In this document: piece by piece, positions 14,437 to 21,974 of the stretch
Layout: every line of letters begins with the position of its first letter
How positions within the stretch are numbered: position 1 is the first letter of the stretch
NCBI RefSeq assembly: GCF_002234405.1
Contig: NZ_NMQT01000031.1
Span: 1 to 36,165 of the forward strand
Source: Amycolatopsis thailandensis
Lineage (GTDB): Bacteria > Actinomycetota > Actinomycetes > Mycobacteriales > Pseudonocardiaceae
Direction of reading: 5' to 3'
Length of the DNA: 36,165 nt
The notes under the pieces: model-generated
The model's input: only the letters and a program-made list of their open reading frames with translations
Database searches by the model: none
What the model was told of the DNA's origin: nothing
Position numbers and translations under genes: made by a program

Positions 14437-15501
14437 TCACGCGACGTCGTGCTTCGGCAGGAACACCCGTGCGCGGAAGCGGTTGTCGGCCGGGCGATCG
14501 GCCACGACCGCCCTCCAGTCGATGACTTCTTGGTCGCGGGTGTAGGCGCGCACGACGTCGGGGTCGGTCTCCGCACGCCAGGCGGCTTGGTCGAACCGGC
14601 CCGTGTGCCGCCAAGTGGCCGCGGGCTCTCCGTGGACCGTCAGCGTCTCGGCGTCACCGGTGATCGCGAACAGTTCGGCCAGCACGCCGTCGAGTTCCGC
14701 TTCGAGGTCCTTGATGTGTGCCTTGATCCGTGCCTGGCGGCGCAGGGCGACGGCGGCGGCTTCCCCGCCCTCGCGGCTGGCGGCGTCGACGGTGGGGTGC
14801 AGGCGGCGCAGGATTGGCCCGGCGCCGGGGTCGAGAGGTGGGGCGACCTGCGGCAGGACGTGGTCGTGCCAGAAGTCGCCGCCCATCTCGACAAGGAGCG
14901 TGATCAGCTCGTCATCGCGCTCGACACGGCGGTAGACGAACTTGCGGGTGTCGAGGAACAGACACGCCAGCCAGCCGTGCGCCCGCCCTGAGACCTTGAG
15001 CTGCCACTGGACCTGCAGCAGGTAGTGGCGGGGCACTGACTCGTTGCCGTAGGCGTCGGTCCACTCGTGGAGATAGGCGCTGGTTGTGGTCTTGGCTTCG
15101 ACCACTCCCCCGTCGGAACTCAGGCCGTCGAGGCTGGCCAGCATCCAAGGGTGCTCGCGGCTGGCGAGCATCCCGACCCGGCGGGTCTGGAGGCCGGTGG
15201 CCTCGCGAAACCGGAACAAGACGTAACCTTCGAGGTCGCGTCCGACCCGCATCACGTCGTTGTCCGGCGCGCTGATCCCGTGGACTTTGTCCGCGTAGAG
15301 CTTGGTCAGGTCCGACCACGGGTTGACGCCGCCGACGGTGCTGGCGTCGGAGGCGCCGATGCCGTCACGGCGGCGGGCTAGCCACTGGGCATGTGAGGCT
15401 GAGGCGGGAAGAACGAGCTTCCCATCTGGACAGGTCCAGCATGGACCGGTTGGTGGTGCCGTCGAGCGGGGTGTCGGCGGCGAGATCGGTGGCGCGGTCA
15501 C
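14437..15501 (-). CDS. YqaJ-type exonuclease, lambda-exonuclease family (354 aa)
   Basis: Expected role: 5'-3' resection of double-stranded DNA to feed RecT. The motifs are in family order: WLARRRDGIGASDASTVGG (substrate/active-site R and the GxSD-like block), then VGRDLEGYVLFRFREATGL (GxxxE), HPWMLASLDGL, and GGVVEAKTTT, giving the D-(x)n-E-x-K nuclease signature. PRHYLLQVQWQLKVSG follows as the conserved Q-rich helix. The C-terminal 150 residues contain a helical segment (ALRRQARIKAHIKDLEAELD). The GTG at 15501 gives 30 extra residues before the domain and has only a weak ribosome binding site, so a slightly later start is possible. It forms a module with recT 60 bp downstream. Confidence 0.87.
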   Translation of the reverse strand: MTAPPISPPTPRSTAPPTGPCWTCPDGKLVLPASASHAQWLARRRDGIGASDASTVGGVNPWSDLTKLYADKVHGISAPDNDVMRVGRDLEGYVLFRFREATGLQTRRVGMLASREHPWMLASLDGLSSDGGVVEAKTTTSAYLHEWTDAYGNESVPRHYLLQVQWQLKVSGRAHGWLACLFLDTRKFVYRRVERDDELITLLVEMGGDFWHDHVLPQVAPPLDPGAGPILRRLHPTVDAASREGGEAAAVALRRQARIKAHIKDLEAELDGVLAELFAITGDAETLTVHGEPAATWRHTGRFDQAAWRAETDPDVVRAYTRDQEVIDWRAVVADRPADNRFRARVFLPKHDVA

Positions 15502-15556
15502 GGCACTGCTCGCTTTCGGTCGGTTGCGCCTCCCGGGTGGGGGCGCAACCGGCCGG

Positions 15557-15701
15557 CCGGTGCGGGGTCCGGTGTCCAGGCCTCGGGCTGGGCCGACCGG
15601 CGTGATCCGGCATCACGCCTGGGGCCGCCCCGGGGAGCTCGGTGCCGGATCACCCGCGTCGGCTCGGCCCGGTCGTGCCTGGACACCGGACCCCGCGCCG
15701 G
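15557..15701. repeat. Nested inverted repeat with 25-bp outer arms
   Basis: The outer arm 15557-15581 pairs with 15677-15701 with one mismatch. Inside, GGCGTGAT-CCGGC-ATCACGCC is a perfect 8-bp hairpin near 15599-15619, and CCGACCGGCGTGATCCGGCA can alternatively pair with TGCCGGATCACCCG. It lies between the stop at 15776 and the start at 15501. Confidence 0.85.
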
Positions 15702-15775
15702 TCACGGTGCGCGTCTCCCCCGCCCGAGGCAGCCGGCCGAGGGCCCCAGTCCGTGCGGTGTTTCGGCGGACGGTG

Positions 15776-16225
15776 TTACTGCCACGACTCGTCGTCCCCG
15801 GCGACGACCAGGGCGTTGATGCGGGCTGCCATTACGTCGTACGGGATGCAGCCGGTGAACCGCTCGGCGTTGAGGAGCGAGTGCTCGGCCTCGACCGGGC
15901 GGTTCCGCTGGATCAGGTCGTCGATGTGGCGGTGCAGGTTGTCGTAGTGCTCGTGGATGTAGGGAAGCCACGTGCCCGGAGGGAACCGGCGCCAGAATTC
16001 GCCCTGTACGACCTGCACACGCTCCTGCGCGGCCAGTACCTGGTGTTTGGGTCCATCAGGCACAGGCGTGATCGATTCCCTGCGGACGTTGCGTAGCGCG
16101 ACCTCTCCGGCGTAGGTGGCCAGGGTGTAGCGGGGGCCATCAGGTGTGATCTGTTCGTCGGTGACGCGGTAGCGGCCTGCGGCGTCGATGATGCTGCCGT
16201 CGTAGAAGACCCGTTGTCCGATCAT
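15776..16225 (-). CDS. Orphan protein (149 aa)
   Basis: The ATG at 16225 (MIGQRVFYDGSIIDAAG) follows TGGAGCG. The first half is beta-rich (RYRVTDEQITPDGPRYTLAT). A central segment has ERVQVVQGEFWRRFPPGTWL. The C-terminal half is helical with His/Asp/Asn-rich faces (YIHEHYDNLHRHIDDLIQRN), followed by AARINALVVAGDDE. The HxHYDxxHxHxDD stretch could bind metal, but this is speculative. No known family. It lies directly upstream of the recombination module but is separated from it by a strong palindrome, so it is probably transcribed separately. Confidence 0.78.
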   Translation of the reverse strand: MIGQRVFYDGSIIDAAGRYRVTDEQITPDGPRYTLATYAGEVALRNVRRESITPVPDGPKHQVLAAQERVQVVQGEFWRRFPPGTWLPYIHEHYDNLHRHIDDLIQRNRPVEAEHSLLNAERFTGCIPYDVMAARINALVVAGDDESWQ

Positions 16226-16311
16226 GAGCACGCTCCACTGTGGATGTTGGGACGGGAAGAAGGGCCGGTTGGTGCGCCAGCCTTTGCGGACCGGCACACC
16301 AGCCGCGCGGG

Positions 16312-16635
16312 CTACTCCTGGGTCATCTCGTCGCGGTGCCACTCGCGAACCTGGTCTAGGGCCGCGTCGATGGTGTCGAAGTCATGTGTGCGGCCGCCGC
16401 CGAAGCAGTAGCTGAAGATCTCGACACCGATCCGCTTGTCGCTGTTGAACGACCAGAAGAACTCGGGAAAGTGCAAGCTGATCGTGCCTTCGCTGGACTT
16501 GCAATGACCATCGCGGGCCAGATTGTGCTGGTAGGCCTCGGCCAGAAGTTGTTGCAGCGTGGCAAAGTCACGTTGGAATTCGCTTGAGCTGAACTCGCCG
16601 GATGCGGGCAGGACGAACCCACCTTTCTTGTGCAT
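16312..16635 (-). CDS. Soluble paralogue of the 10609-11058 membrane protein (107 aa)
   Basis: It shares EFQRDFATLQQLLAEAYQHN, EGTISLHFPEFFW, GVEIFSYCFGG and ALDQVREWHRDEM with the protein at 10609-11058, in the same order and spacing, but has no transmembrane segment. The start ATG at 16635 (MHKKGGFVLPASGEF) has no clear ribosome binding site. It is chosen because a terminator hairpin (16666-16700) lies just upstream and longer readings would run through it. Function unknown. Confidence 0.75.
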   Translation of the reverse strand: MHKKGGFVLPASGEFSSSEFQRDFATLQQLLAEAYQHNLARDGHCKSSEGTISLHFPEFFWSFNSDKRIGVEIFSYCFGGGRTHDFDTIDAALDQVREWHRDEMTQE

Positions 16636-16665
16636 GGGTTTCGAAGCGCTATGAAGTCGGCTGTG

Positions 16666-16700
16666 GATGGCTGTCCGGCAGGTGCTGTCGGACAGCCATC
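16666..16700 (-). terminator. Terminator of the 30-residue membrane peptide gene
   Basis: GATGGCTGTCCG (16666-16677) pairs perfectly with CGGACAGCCATC (16689-16700). It starts 4 nt past the stop at 16704 on the minus strand. Confidence 0.8.
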
Positions 16701-16703
16701 TGG

Positions 16704-16796
16704 TCACATGCGGCTCATGATCCACACCAAGAGGCAGGTGAAGCCGAACATGAAGAGACAGACGATGGCGGTGACAGCTACTTCTTGCCAGGTCAT
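16704..16796 (-). CDS. Very small membrane peptide (30 aa)
   Basis: MTWQEVAVTAIVCLFMFGFT, then CLLVWIMSRM. Almost the whole peptide is one membrane helix with an acidic residue at the N-terminal end and an Arg near the C-terminus. A perfect terminator follows its stop immediately, supporting a separate transcript. The ribosome binding site is weak (GGTGA). Possible roles (partner of a larger membrane protein, toxin-like peptide) cannot be distinguished. Codon pattern and the terminator are the evidence that it is real. Confidence 0.5.
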   Translation of the reverse strand: MTWQEVAVTAIVCLFMFGFTCLLVWIMSRM

Positions 16797-17276
16797 GCGG
16801 TCACCGTCAGGTCCTGATAACGGGCGTGTGCAGTGGTGATCATGGGCGCTCCTGGGCTGTGTGGTGCGTTGACGGCGCATCAGCCAGCCGGGCATCTCCG
16901 GCCCACGCCAGGGTTTCCGCGTCAGCGGCGCGAAGCGCCCTTGCGTGGGCGGGAGAGACCTGCTGCGCTTCTGCGCGTTCAAGCACTGCACCGACCGCGG
17001 GTGTGACACTGCTGCTGCGCACTCGGCAGCGCGGACGATGAGGCACGCAGCGAGATCAGATCCACTCAGGGGTTCATGGTACGGACGTGTGCGACGGGAT
17101 TCGGCCCGGTCAATGCCGTCACGGGCGGGTGCTCCCGGCTGCGCCGGCGATTCGCCAGTCGCTGATCAGCTGTGCACTGTCATGCTCGCCCTTGGTCGGA
17201 TTGGCGGCATCGACCGCGACACACCGGCAAGCCCGGCTACGGAACCCTCTGAGGGAACATTGCGGGCCAGCTGATG
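16797..17276. other. 480-bp gene-poor spacer
   Basis: It contains the type II palindrome at 16902-16949. The rest (about 16950-17276) has no gene I can support. A minus-strand frame near 17119-17210 reads VDAANPTKGEHDSAQL without a start and could be a gene remnant. Confidence 0.45.
16902..16949. repeat. Type II palindrome (copy 2)
   Basis: The stem is CCCACGCCAGGG (16902-16913) with CCCTTGCGTGGG (16938-16949), one mismatch. It encloses CCGC-GTCA-GCGG and CGC-GAA-GCG. The interior TTTCCGCGTCAGCGGCGC is identical to copy 3, while the stems differ completely. Confidence 0.85.
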
Positions 17277-17789
17277 TCAGTGAGCCGATCCGGGCGGGTT
17301 CACCGGGATCGGGAGTGCCATGAACGTGCAGTTCACCCAGCGACAGAGATCTTCCGCCGCGGGGCCGTACTGGATGTACCAGGCGTCTTCGCTGACCCGG
17401 TCCCGCGCGGTCATCGCGGGATCGCGGAGTCGCTCGGCGTGCCAGTGCTCGTCCGTGGTCGCCCACTCCTGGCGGTGCTCGACGAGAATGCCGAAGGCTG
17501 TTACCAGGTCCGCCCCGGGGAAGGCGGAGAGAGCGCTGAGTTCGACGACCAGATCACCGGGCCGCGGAGCGATCATCCGTTCGTACATGCGCTGCACGGC
17601 CGGGGCCGGATCGGCCACTTCACACGCCGTGCGCAACTGCGCGGCCATCGCGATCAGTGCCGCCCGGGCCCCGAGCGCGGGCTCGGCGAGGCTCAGGTAG
17701 GAGAGATCCGACCGGTCCGTGCCGGTCACGTCCTGACGGGGAAGCTTGAAGTCGGCGCCCTTGCCGTCGGGCGTCGCAGCGGAGGTCAT
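17277..17789 (-). CDS. Orphan protein (170 aa)
   Basis: The ATG at 17789 follows GAAAGG. The N-terminal 25 residues are polar. Then a helical segment (ALGARAALIAMAAQLRTACE) and a central block (MYERMIAPRPGDLVVELSAL, GADLVTAFGILVEHRQEW) lead to a C-terminal region with WYIQYGPAAEDLCRWVNCTF. The repeated pattern of short helices with W and C is not one I recognise. The final segment ALPIPVNPPGSAH is probably a flexible tail. No membrane helix. The terminator-like hairpin at 17851-17887 lies just upstream but belongs to the NADAR-SLOG gene. Function unknown. Confidence 0.78.
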   Translation of the reverse strand: MTSAATPDGKGADFKLPRQDVTGTDRSDLSYLSLAEPALGARAALIAMAAQLRTACEVADPAPAVQRMYERMIAPRPGDLVVELSALSAFPGADLVTAFGILVEHRQEWATTDEHWHAERLRDPAMTARDRVSEDAWYIQYGPAAEDLCRWVNCTFMALPIPVNPPGSAH

Positions 17790-17850
17790 CGCGTGCCTTT
17801 CGTGTCAGAGCCTTGCCGGGACAGCGTGTCATTCGCCGCACACGGCGGCA

Positions 17851-17887
17851 ACGCGGGAGGGCGCGTAACGACGCGCCCATCCCGCGT
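17851..17887 (-). terminator. Terminator of the NADAR-SLOG gene
   Basis: ACGCGGGAGGGCGCGT (17851-17866) pairs with ACGCGCCCATCCCGCGT (17871-17887) with one bulged A and an AACG loop, about 28 nt past the stop at 17915. Confidence 0.75.
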
Positions 17888-17914
17888 TCGTGGCCTGCAC
17901 ACCGACCGGCGGCT

Positions 17915-18901
17915 TCATTCCTGGCGGGCGTCGTCCGCGGTCAGCGCGCGGGCCGAGTCGCGGACGGTGGTCCTGCGGTGGAGGACATCGACACGGATGA
18001 TCGGCATGCTCGACGGAATCTTCTTCAGCGCCTGCCACGTACCGCCGGACGTGCGCCGCGGGTCGACGACGGCGATGATCGCGTCGCAGTCCCGGATCAT
18101 CCACTCCGACCGCGCGTGCAGAACGTCAACGCTGAACCGGCTTCCGAGGGTGTCGATCCGGGAGGCGTTCCCGCGCGCGGCCGCGAGACGGTCGCGCCAG
18201 CCCTGGTTCCACCGCTCATCATGGCCGGTGTAGGGCTGGTACAGCCACACCGGCATCCCGGTGTCGTGGGCGGCTTCGGCCCAGATCAAGTCTGCGCCGG
18301 CGGCCGCGCCGCTGATCGCGACCTGGGTGTCGTGCTCGGCCGCGAGTTTCGCCGCGATCCGGCGCAGCTCGGCCTCAAGCCACGGCTCCGTGCCCGCTGG
18401 GAGGCCTTGCGGGCGGTGACCGGTCAGGGCGACACGCGCCCAGGTCGCGGCTGGGTCGGAAGCCAGCAGCGCGCGGTGGGCCATGAGATAGCGGCCAAGG
18501 AGGTTCCGCCCGGGAAGCGATCGGTGCCGTGCGCAGGAGCAGCTGCCCCACGTCTGGTCGTGCCAGGTGTTCGCTTCGATCAAGAGGTCCCGTCCTGTCT
18601 CCAGCAGCCGTGCTCGCAGGGCGGGGTCGGTGAACTTCGAGGCGATTACCTCCTGCATGACGACGTACCGGTGAACGTCGTCCCAGTCGTCCCGCAACTG
18701 AACCTGGCGGCCGCGGCTTTTCGCTTCCCCGGGGGACGGTGCGGCGGCGATCCACGCTCGGCGCTGTGTGCCGAGGGTCTTGCCTGCGTTGTAGGCGGCC
18801 TCACCGCTGGGGTAGGTGATGCCCTCCCACGTCACGGGGTGCTCGTGGAAGTTGGAGAGAAACCGGTAGTTGCCGTGGAATCCGTTGACTACGTCGAGCA
18901 T
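17915..18901 (-). CDS. NADAR-SLOG fusion protein (328 aa)
   Basis: Residues 1 to about 165 form a NADAR (DUF1768-like) domain: NGFHGNYRFLSNFHEHPVTW, YPSGEAAYNAGKTLG, and a late NLLGRYLMAHR. These match the FLSNF, substrate-pocket and NLLGxxLM motifs of this family, whose members act on ADP-ribose-type glycosidic bonds (riboflavin pathway and NAD-derived ligands). Residues about 168-320 form a YpsA/DUF1273-type SLOG domain: ALTGHRPQGLP, then VAISGAAAGADLIWAEAAHD and DCDAIIAVVDPRRTSGGT. SLOG domains bind nucleotide-derived molecules. Published comparative work links NADAR and SLOG with predicted nucleotide-signal immunity. A role in removing or sensing an NAD-derived signal is inferred. The ATG at 18901 follows CGGAGC. 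A type II palindrome lies upstream. Confidence 0.82.
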   Translation of the reverse strand: MLDVVNGFHGNYRFLSNFHEHPVTWEGITYPSGEAAYNAGKTLGTQRRAWIAAAPSPGEAKSRGRQVQLRDDWDDVHRYVVMQEVIASKFTDPALRARLLETGRDLLIEANTWHDQTWGSCSCARHRSLPGRNLLGRYLMAHRALLASDPAATWARVALTGHRPQGLPAGTEPWLEAELRRIAAKLAAEHDTQVAISGAAAGADLIWAEAAHDTGMPVWLYQPYTGHDERWNQGWRDRLAAARGNASRIDTLGSRFSVDVLHARSEWMIRDCDAIIAVVDPRRTSGGTWQALKKIPSSMPIIRVDVLHRRTTVRDSARALTADDARQE

Positions 18902-18953
18902 TGGTGCTCCGGCTCGCTAGGGTGCGTTGACGGATGCACGCCGAGCGGGAACG

Positions 18954-19013
18954 GCGGCTGTGTGCAAGGGTTTCCGCGTCAGCGGCGCCGAAGGCGCCCT
19001 TGCACACAGCCGC
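18954..19013. repeat. Type II palindrome (copy 3)
   Basis: GCGGCTGTGTGCAAGGG (18954-18970) is exactly complementary to 18997-19013, a 17-bp stem. It encloses CCGC-GTCA-GCGG and CGCC-GAA-GGCG. It lies about 50 bp upstream of the NADAR-SLOG start. Confidence 0.88.
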
Positions 19014-19154
19014 ATGGCCCGCTGGTCTTCGCGCAGTCAGACACCCCTTCCTCGCCGGAGCACCCAAGTCTGGACCGTCCACAACGGAGAACCCGTGCAG
19101 CGGCATGGCGACCCGACCCGCTAGCTAGGCAGGACGCCCGAAGCGGACTGAGCG

Positions 19155-19529
19155 TCAGTCGTCGCGGTGGAGGTCGTCGAGCAGTGCGTACGGCATCTGC
19201 TTGGTCCGCAGATAGGTCTCGAGGAACACCGCGATCCGATCTCGCGGCAGCCACTTCCGCCCTTCGACGATGAACCCGGTGTCGTGCCAGGCGCCTTCGA
19301 GCGGGCCGGTATAGCCGGGCGCCCATGGGGACGGCTTCGCGCTCGTGCCGGTCTCGTCAGCGCGGCGAACCCGAGCTTCGGGCGGGTCCGACGGCCCCCG
19401 GTCAGTCATCTGTTCTAGGTAGGCGATGATCTCGGCGCGGGTACCGATAAAGGAGGGAGCATCGACTCGAGTGTCCCATTCCATATACAGGTCCCGATCG
19501 GGCGTAGCCTTGATAATAAACAGTGCCAT
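19155..19529 (-). CDS. Orphan protein starting MALFIIKATPDRDLYMEW (124 aa)
   Basis: The ATG at 19529 follows AGGAAGG. MALFIIKATPDRDLYMEW, then FIGTRAEIIAYLEQM and GPLEGAWHDTGFIVEGRKW, mark a small-protein family I recall from actinomycete chromosomes and plasmids, without assigned function. The N-terminal strand-helix pattern suggests a compact alpha/beta fold. Unlike its neighbours, the DNA around the start (19505-19570) is AT-rich, with TAATAAA and TTAAATA, so a promoter or an Lsr2-bound patch may be present. No membrane segment. Confidence 0.82.
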   Translation of the reverse strand: MALFIIKATPDRDLYMEWDTRVDAPSFIGTRAEIIAYLEQMTDRGPSDPPEARVRRADETGTSAKPSPWAPGYTGPLEGAWHDTGFIVEGRKWLPRDRIAVFLETYLRTKQMPYALLDDLHRDD

Positions 19530-19539
19530 AGCCAGCCTT

Positions 19540-19572
19540 CCTGATTTCCGAAAATGAACCAAGTTAAATAGG
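19540..19572 (-). promoter_or_regulatory. AT-rich patch upstream of the MALFIIK gene
   Basis: On the minus strand the sequence reads TGCCTATTTAACTTGG, with TATTTA a possible -10 hexamer about 40 nt upstream of the ATG at 19529. No convincing -35 is seen. In such GC-rich DNA this patch is also a plausible Lsr2 target. Confidence 0.35.
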
Positions 19573-19644
19573 CACGGCGCATCGCCGCTTCGTCGTGGAC
19601 GTGCACCGCACAAAGGGACGCCAGCGGTCGACCACGAGGGAAGT

Positions 19645-19697
19645 CGTGCCTGGCCGCACCGATCGGGCACAGCCAGGCACGGTCTCGCTATAGCGAG
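19645..19697. terminator. Hairpin plus 14-bp palindrome at a gene end
   Basis: CGTGCCTGGC (19645-19654) pairs with GCCAGGCACG (19672-19681). Adjacent CTCGCTATAGCGAG (19684-19697) is a perfect palindrome that contains the stop codon (19688-19690) and last codons of the gene ending at 19688. The hairpin probably ends that gene's transcript. Confidence 0.7.
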
Positions 19698-19948
19698 TGG
19701 TAGTCGGCGGCGTCGTGGATCGCGGATTCCAGGCTCTTACTGACTCGTTTAGTGTCTTCGAGCGATTCTTTGACCGCTTCGATCAGCCCGTAGATTTCGA
19801 TTGCGCGCTGGGAGGTGGTTCCTAGAATGAGCACCAGTTTGCCGCGAAGGCCGTCGAGCGAGTTCTGCGCTTCGGTCAGGACTTCGATCGGAATCTCCTG
19901 GGAGGATGCCAGGCTCGCCAAGATCGAAGCGTCCCCGGGGATCGACAT
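19688..19948 (-). CDS. Small helical protein (86 aa)
   Basis: The ATG at 19948 (MSIPGDASILASL) follows GGAAGGGAAGC. The whole sequence is predicted helical: SSQEIPIEVLTEAQNSLDGL, KLVLILGTTSQRAIEIYGLI, and EAVKESLEDTKRVSKSLES with heptad spacing that could form a coiled coil. Length and all-helix composition recall small secreted-partner or phage accessory proteins, but no WXG motif is present. Its stop overlaps a perfect palindrome. Located just downstream of the WGR/MoxR/VWA operon, separated by a palindromic spacer. Function unknown. Confidence 0.72.
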   Translation of the reverse strand: MSIPGDASILASLASSQEIPIEVLTEAQNSLDGLRGKLVLILGTTSQRAIEIYGLIEAVKESLEDTKRVSKSLESAIHDAADYHSL

Positions 19949-20003
19949 GCATGCTTCCCTTCCGCGTCGTGGTCCCGCCCGTGTCGGCGGGTGCGCGTGG
20001 TGA

Positions 20004-20071
20004 CCCCGGGTGCCCGCCGGGATGGCACGCCACATGCTGTTTCGTGGCTTGCATCCCGGTGGGCACCGGGG
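20004..20071. repeat. Inverted repeat downstream of the VWA gene
   Basis: CCCCGGGTGCCCGCCGGGATG (first 20 of 21 nt at 20004-20024) pairs with CATCCCGGTGGGCACCGGGG (20052-20071) with one bulge and one G-T pair around a 27-nt loop. It lies between the stop at 20163 and the start at 19948. Confidence 0.75.
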
Positions 20072-20162
20072 CAGAGTGCTGTCGCCCTGCGAGCGAGGCG
20101 GCCGCAAGCTCGCGGGGAAGCACGGCGGGCGAGCATCGAGGCCGCTCTCCCGCCAGAGCGAT

Positions 20163-21974
20163 CTACGCGGTCCGCAGCGCGCGGACGGCGATGGCTCCCA
20201 CCTGATGCGGGATCTCCGTGACGTCGGTGACCGGCACGGGGATTGCACCCTCCGGAACGATCGTGCGTTCGCTCCGCTCGTTCGATGTGAGGTCCAGCCA
20301 CAGGACGTGCACGCCGCTGCGAACGAACCGATCGACGATCGTCTGAGCTCTCTCCATCTCGCCGGGGAGCACGAAGTGGCCGTCGCTGACCACGAACACC
20401 AGCCGGGCACCTGCCCCGCTGGTGAGCCGGAGGCCTCCGTCGAGCGCCTGCATCGCGTCGGCGAAGCGCTCGTGACCGTCATCGGCCACGAACTCCTGAA
20501 CCACGGTCGGCGGCACGCCGGGCTTGGTGATGGCGGTGACGCGCTCCCCGAACGCCACGGTGGCCGAGTTGCCACCGACGTCGTCGACGGCGTGGGCGAC
20601 CAGCCAGGCTGTGCTGGCGAGTGCCGTCGTCGCCCAGGACATCGACCCGGAGATGTCCACGGCGATCCCGACCGTCAGCGGCGGTTCCGGAGTTTCACGC
20701 TGGACGACCTGCCGGAACGGCCGTGCGGTGACCGGCATCTTCCGCGCGCGCTGGGCCGCGCCGAGCATCGCCTCCCGCCCCGACAGGCGCCCCGGAGGGA
20801 CCGCGGAAGCGATCACGGTCCGGCTCCGTTCGCGGAATTGCGCCCGGCGTAAAGCCTGCGCGGTGCGCCGTGCGAGATCGCGCTCCGAGGGCGTTGGTTG
20901 CCGGGTCTTGGCGCGCGGGTCACGCCCGCCGGTGACGATGTAGCCGTGGAAAACCTCGTCGGCCGCTCGCTCGGCGGCCGCGCGTTCCCTGCTGTCCTCA
21001 CCTGACGTGGATGGCTGATCCTGGTCGGCGTCGTCGTCGAGGTCGGCAGCCGCCTGTGCGGCGCCCCGCTCCCCTGACTTGTCCATCGCGTCCCGGAACG
21101 CGCGCGCCAAGGCGTCGGCGGCGGCCCCCGCAGTGCCTGACGCCGGGGTCTCGCGGTCGTCGCCGGACCCCTCCGGCTCGTCGTCGCCGTCCTGCCCGGG
21201 GGCGGCGGGATGGCCCTCGGGCAGGCCCGTGGCGCACGCGGGCGCGGGTGCGTCAGCAGGGTCCTCGACGCCCACGACCTCGACCCACTGCGCCGCGATG
21301 TCGAGAAGACCGGCGACATCACCATCGTCGAGGTCGAGGGCGTCCCGCCAGAGGGCACGCAACCGGTTGAAGTCGGTGCGTCCCAGCGCGTTCAGGCACA
21401 ACTCGACAACCTTGCGTACGTCGTTCTTGTCCAAGACACCGGCGTCGACGCGCCCCGCGGTCAGCAGGGCCGCCTGCGCGGCGTGCCACCGGCCAGCCGC
21501 CTCGGTGCAGGACTCGGCGTCCGGGAGGATCAGCAGCTGGCTAGCTGCTCGCAGGTAAAGCTGGTCGCCGGGCCGGCGTTGCAGCTGCCGCCGCTCGATA
21601 CGCGGATCCTCCAGCAGTACCGCCGCGCGGGCGACCACAACCGGGATGTCGCCGTCGAAGCCGTGCTCCCAGTGCGTGGAGTGGGCATGGGCGGCTTCGT
21701 GGCATAACAGTCCCACGATCACCGGATGTCGTCTGCGTCCGGCTGGAGTCAGCGGGTTGATCTGCGAGGGCTCGGCACCGGCGAGCGCGACCGGGCCATT
21801 GAGGCTGACCTCGGCCTTGGCGAAGGTGAACCAGGCAGGCGGGGTCGCCGGTCCAGCGTCCCACTCGACCGAGACGATCAGGTCATTTCGTCCCGCCAGT
21901 AGATTGACGCCTTTGTTCAGCCGCCCCACGAGCACATCGCGGGCTTCGGCAAGCAGCGGGTTCGCGGTGGTCAT
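20163..21974 (-). CDS. Metallopeptidase-VWA protein, DUF2201-like (603 aa)
   Basis: Residues 88-102 contain GLLCHEAAHAHSTHW, a zinc HExxH motif (His92, Glu93, His96), and LLEDPRIE (about 120-127) supplies a candidate third ligand Glu. This matches the N-terminal metallopeptidase-like domain of DUF2201-type proteins. An acidic, low-complexity linker (about 250-330) follows. The C-terminal VWA domain starts near residue 430: DISGSMS at about 440-446 is an intact MIDAS, with a later VVSDGH at about 529. Such proteins pair with MoxR-type ATPases, which remodel the metal-binding partner. The ATG at 21974 overlaps the stop of the MoxR gene by 4 nt, so they are translationally coupled. The ribosome binding site is GGAGGTTCG. 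Substrate unknown. Confidence 0.85.
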   Translation of the reverse strand: MTTANPLLAEARDVLVGRLNKGVNLLAGRNDLIVSVEWDAGPATPPAWFTFAKAEVSLNGPVALAGAEPSQINPLTPAGRRRHPVIVGLLCHEAAHAHSTHWEHGFDGDIPVVVARAAVLLEDPRIERRQLQRRPGDQLYLRAASQLLILPDAESCTEAAGRWHAAQAALLTAGRVDAGVLDKNDVRKVVELCLNALGRTDFNRLRALWRDALDLDDGDVAGLLDIAAQWVEVVGVEDPADAPAPACATGLPEGHPAAPGQDGDDEPEGSGDDRETPASGTAGAAADALARAFRDAMDKSGERGAAQAAADLDDDADQDQPSTSGEDSRERAAAERAADEVFHGYIVTGGRDPRAKTRQPTPSERDLARRTAQALRRAQFRERSRTVIASAVPPGRLSGREAMLGAAQRARKMPVTARPFRQVVQRETPEPPLTVGIAVDISGSMSWATTALASTAWLVAHAVDDVGGNSATVAFGERVTAITKPGVPPTVVQEFVADDGHERFADAMQALDGGLRLTSGAGARLVFVVSDGHFVLPGEMERAQTIVDRFVRSGVHVLWLDLTSNERSERTIVPEGAIPVPVTDVTEIPHQVGAIAVRALRTA

